From the NCBI RefSeq assembly GCF_021134715.1, contig NC_060017.1:7750001-7814000 (forward strand): DNA of 64,000 nt, given 5' to 3'. The position numbers and the translations under genes were made by a program. Numbering within the stretch: position 1 is the stretch's first letter; the number at the start of each line of letters is the position of its first letter. This stretch comes from Daphnia pulex (taxonomy: Eukaryota > Arthropoda > Branchiopoda > Diplostraca > Daphniidae). The notes beneath the pieces were generated by a model that was not told where the DNA came from, made no database searches, and saw only the letters and a program-made list of their open reading frames with translations. Shown in pieces: positions 62,201-64,000 of the stretch.

Positions 62201-63459
62201 GCAGGGAGTCAAGTGGATAGCCCACCCTTTCCTACACTCGTGTGATCGATTTCGCCGTTCAACACACACACAGCACAGAGGAGAGAGGAGCCACGAAAGA
62301 TCACACACACACGCATTTGATATAGACCACCCGACTATATAACACACATGCAGCCCAGCAGCACAAATCTATATGTAATAATAGATAAATGGAAGAGAGG
62401 AGTACCGTCTGGCCTTATACATAAAAGGCACAGGGAGAATCTCTAGTCCCTGGAACAAAACGTCACGTTTGCTTTGCTTGGCTCCGATCCTGCTGGTGCT
62501 GCGTGAATGGGATCGACTGAAATCACACGCCAACAATCACGCGGCATACATCTTATTATTCTCTTTCTCTCTTCTATATTTTTCATATGAAAGAAGAAGA
62601 AGAAAAAAAAGAGATGAGACCATCCAGCATCTCACCCTTTTGTCATCTCTAACTATTCAGCCGCTATTCAGTTTATTATATCGTCTAGCCAGAAAAATGT
62701 CATGTGTATTTTCTTTTTATTATTATCATTATTATTAGATTTCATTTATCAATTATTGTTTTGATATTTTAGACTAAATTTTGGGGGATAAAGTCAAATG
62801 AATTGGTGCCATCAGGATGGATTATTGTATAATGACTTTGTTTGACTGTTTTTGGGCCATCAGAAGGATTTCAGGGATGGATTAGCTTCTTCCGTGTCAT
62901 CCGCAGTTTTTATTGTTGTTGTTGTTGTTGTTGTACCTTTAGTATAGATGGTTCTGTGGCCTCTGGGGATGCGCTAGAGCCGGGCAGAAATAACAAAAAA
63001 CAAGAAAAAGAATAAGGAAAAACAAACATCCATGTGAAGAGGATATATAGAGCGCAAGCGCAACTATTGTGCTAACTCAAGTGCTGCCTCCTCTTTTTTT
63101 ATATTCCGCCGGCTGCTGGATGCTGTGTGCTTCATCCGCTTTCTCCAGGGCGACCTCAACAGAGCTAGCAAGCTGCCAACATCACCACTAGAGGCCATAT
63201 ATAGAAAATGTTCACATAGTACTATCTTATAGACCCGACCCCCCTTTCCATCCATCCATCCATCCATCCATCCATCCAGGATAGCTAATACATATCCTAT
63301 ACCATCCATAGCCGTGGGCGGGATTCTACATATCCCAGCCAAACTGCTGGGAGAGAGAGCTAGATCCCTCCCTCTTTTTCAACTCCTCCAGGCAGGGACA
63401 GTCGACTGTGGAATAGTGGCGAGAGTGCATGGCGGATGCCGTAACAAGACCCAGCAAGT
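59270..63459. other. Non-coding, microsatellite-rich stretch
   Basis: Upstream region of the MCRIP-family gene and beyond. The overlapping minus frames at 59655-60075 and the frames near 61579-61920 show no motif or splice support. Simple repeats include AAAT units near 60580-60605, GTT units near 62911, and TCCA units near 63246. It resembles the first 7 kb of the window in composition. Confidence 0.45.
63246..63278. repeat. (TCCA)n microsatellite
   Basis: About eight perfect TCCA units in a row. Confidence 0.9.
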
Positions 63460-63710
63460 CAGTCACTCGACGATTCCGGGACGGAGCGCACGCGTTTCCA
63501 ACCACGTCCGCCGCTTCCACATTGGAATCAGACTTTTTTATTATTTCTACCAATCATTTTCGATTCACAGTTCGCTCATATCCAGTTCGATTGATCAAGT
63601 TGACAACAACCAGCACCGACACCCAGCACCCCAGTTATATTCCCAACTATAGTAGACAACATCCAGTGAACTTGAACATTCAAATCGGCTATTTCACACA
63701 CGACAAAAGG
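63460..63710 (+). other. Possible plus-strand first exon (5' UTR or short coding)
   Basis: A TCAGT initiator-like site at about 63460 is followed by 250 bases of moderate GC sequence ending in a strong donor (AAAAG before GTAAGTAA, about 63710). A frame from an ATG at 63429 stays open across it, but the peptide has no recognisable motif. It may be the first exon of a gene that continues past the window. Confidence 0.3.
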
Positions 63711-64000
63711 TAAGTAATTTTGAATCGATTCTTGGTGCTGATATTCTGTGTAGAGCCTAGCTAATTGGCTAGAGACGTGATACATCTATTAGCTACTTGC
63801 TGTGTGTTTCGTTCGCCCGGTTCCTATACAAAGATGAGATTCCCAGCAACAATTTTAACATAGAAAAAGGGGGGATGGATGATATTTTTTCCACCTTCAT
63901 TTCACAAAAAGTTCAGAATCCATATTATTACACATTATACTGTTTTTCTTGTTATTTTCTTGCTGATCAATGGCCAACTCTTTGATGTTTCTGCGAGTCT

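Overview
The window looks like a compact arthropod genome, most likely a cladoceran crustacean such as Daphnia. This is inferred from very short GT-AG introns (mostly 55-100 bases), a large head-to-tail array of peritrophin-type chitin-binding genes, an EndoU-type secreted nuclease, and a tandem family of small secreted proteins with no outside relative that I recognise. No bacterial operon, virus fossil, CRISPR array, rRNA or convincing tRNA was seen.

Layout. 1-7240: non-coding, rich in microsatellites and TA runs. 7241-14619: three tandem minus-strand genes (250, 260 and 313 aa) for secreted proteins sharing a two-fold internal repeat; I know no family name for them. 16118-17305 (plus strand): a secreted poly(U)-specific endoribonuclease (XendoU family) with TATA box and poly(A) signal. 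17400-24500: gene-poor, with a ~515-base foldback element and a diverged long inverted duplication. 24508-46541: eight minus-strand peritrophin-like genes, head to tail, holding 32 CBM14 chitin-binding domains in total; every exon chain was assembled by hand and stays in frame. 47221-51400 (minus): DNA topoisomerase III alpha, 15 exons. 51830-53293 (minus): sedoheptulokinase-type carbohydrate kinase, 2 exons. 53294-57512: non-coding, with a pair of ~140-base inverted repeats. 57513-59269 (minus): MCRIP/FAM195-family protein, 6 exons. 59270-64000: non-coding, microsatellite-rich, with a possible plus-strand first exon near 63460-63708.

How the genes relate. The peritrophin cluster probably supplies secreted chitin-binding proteins of gut peritrophic matrix or cuticle; it arose by tandem gene duplication and by repeated gain of a two-exon CBM14 module. 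The three-gene secreted family upstream shows the same mode of growth. TOP3A, the kinase and the MCRIP protein are ordinary conserved cellular genes bordering the accessory clusters.

Exon boundaries come from reading GT-AG sites, frame continuity and family motifs; no transcript evidence was available. Single-base errors in exon ends are possible.
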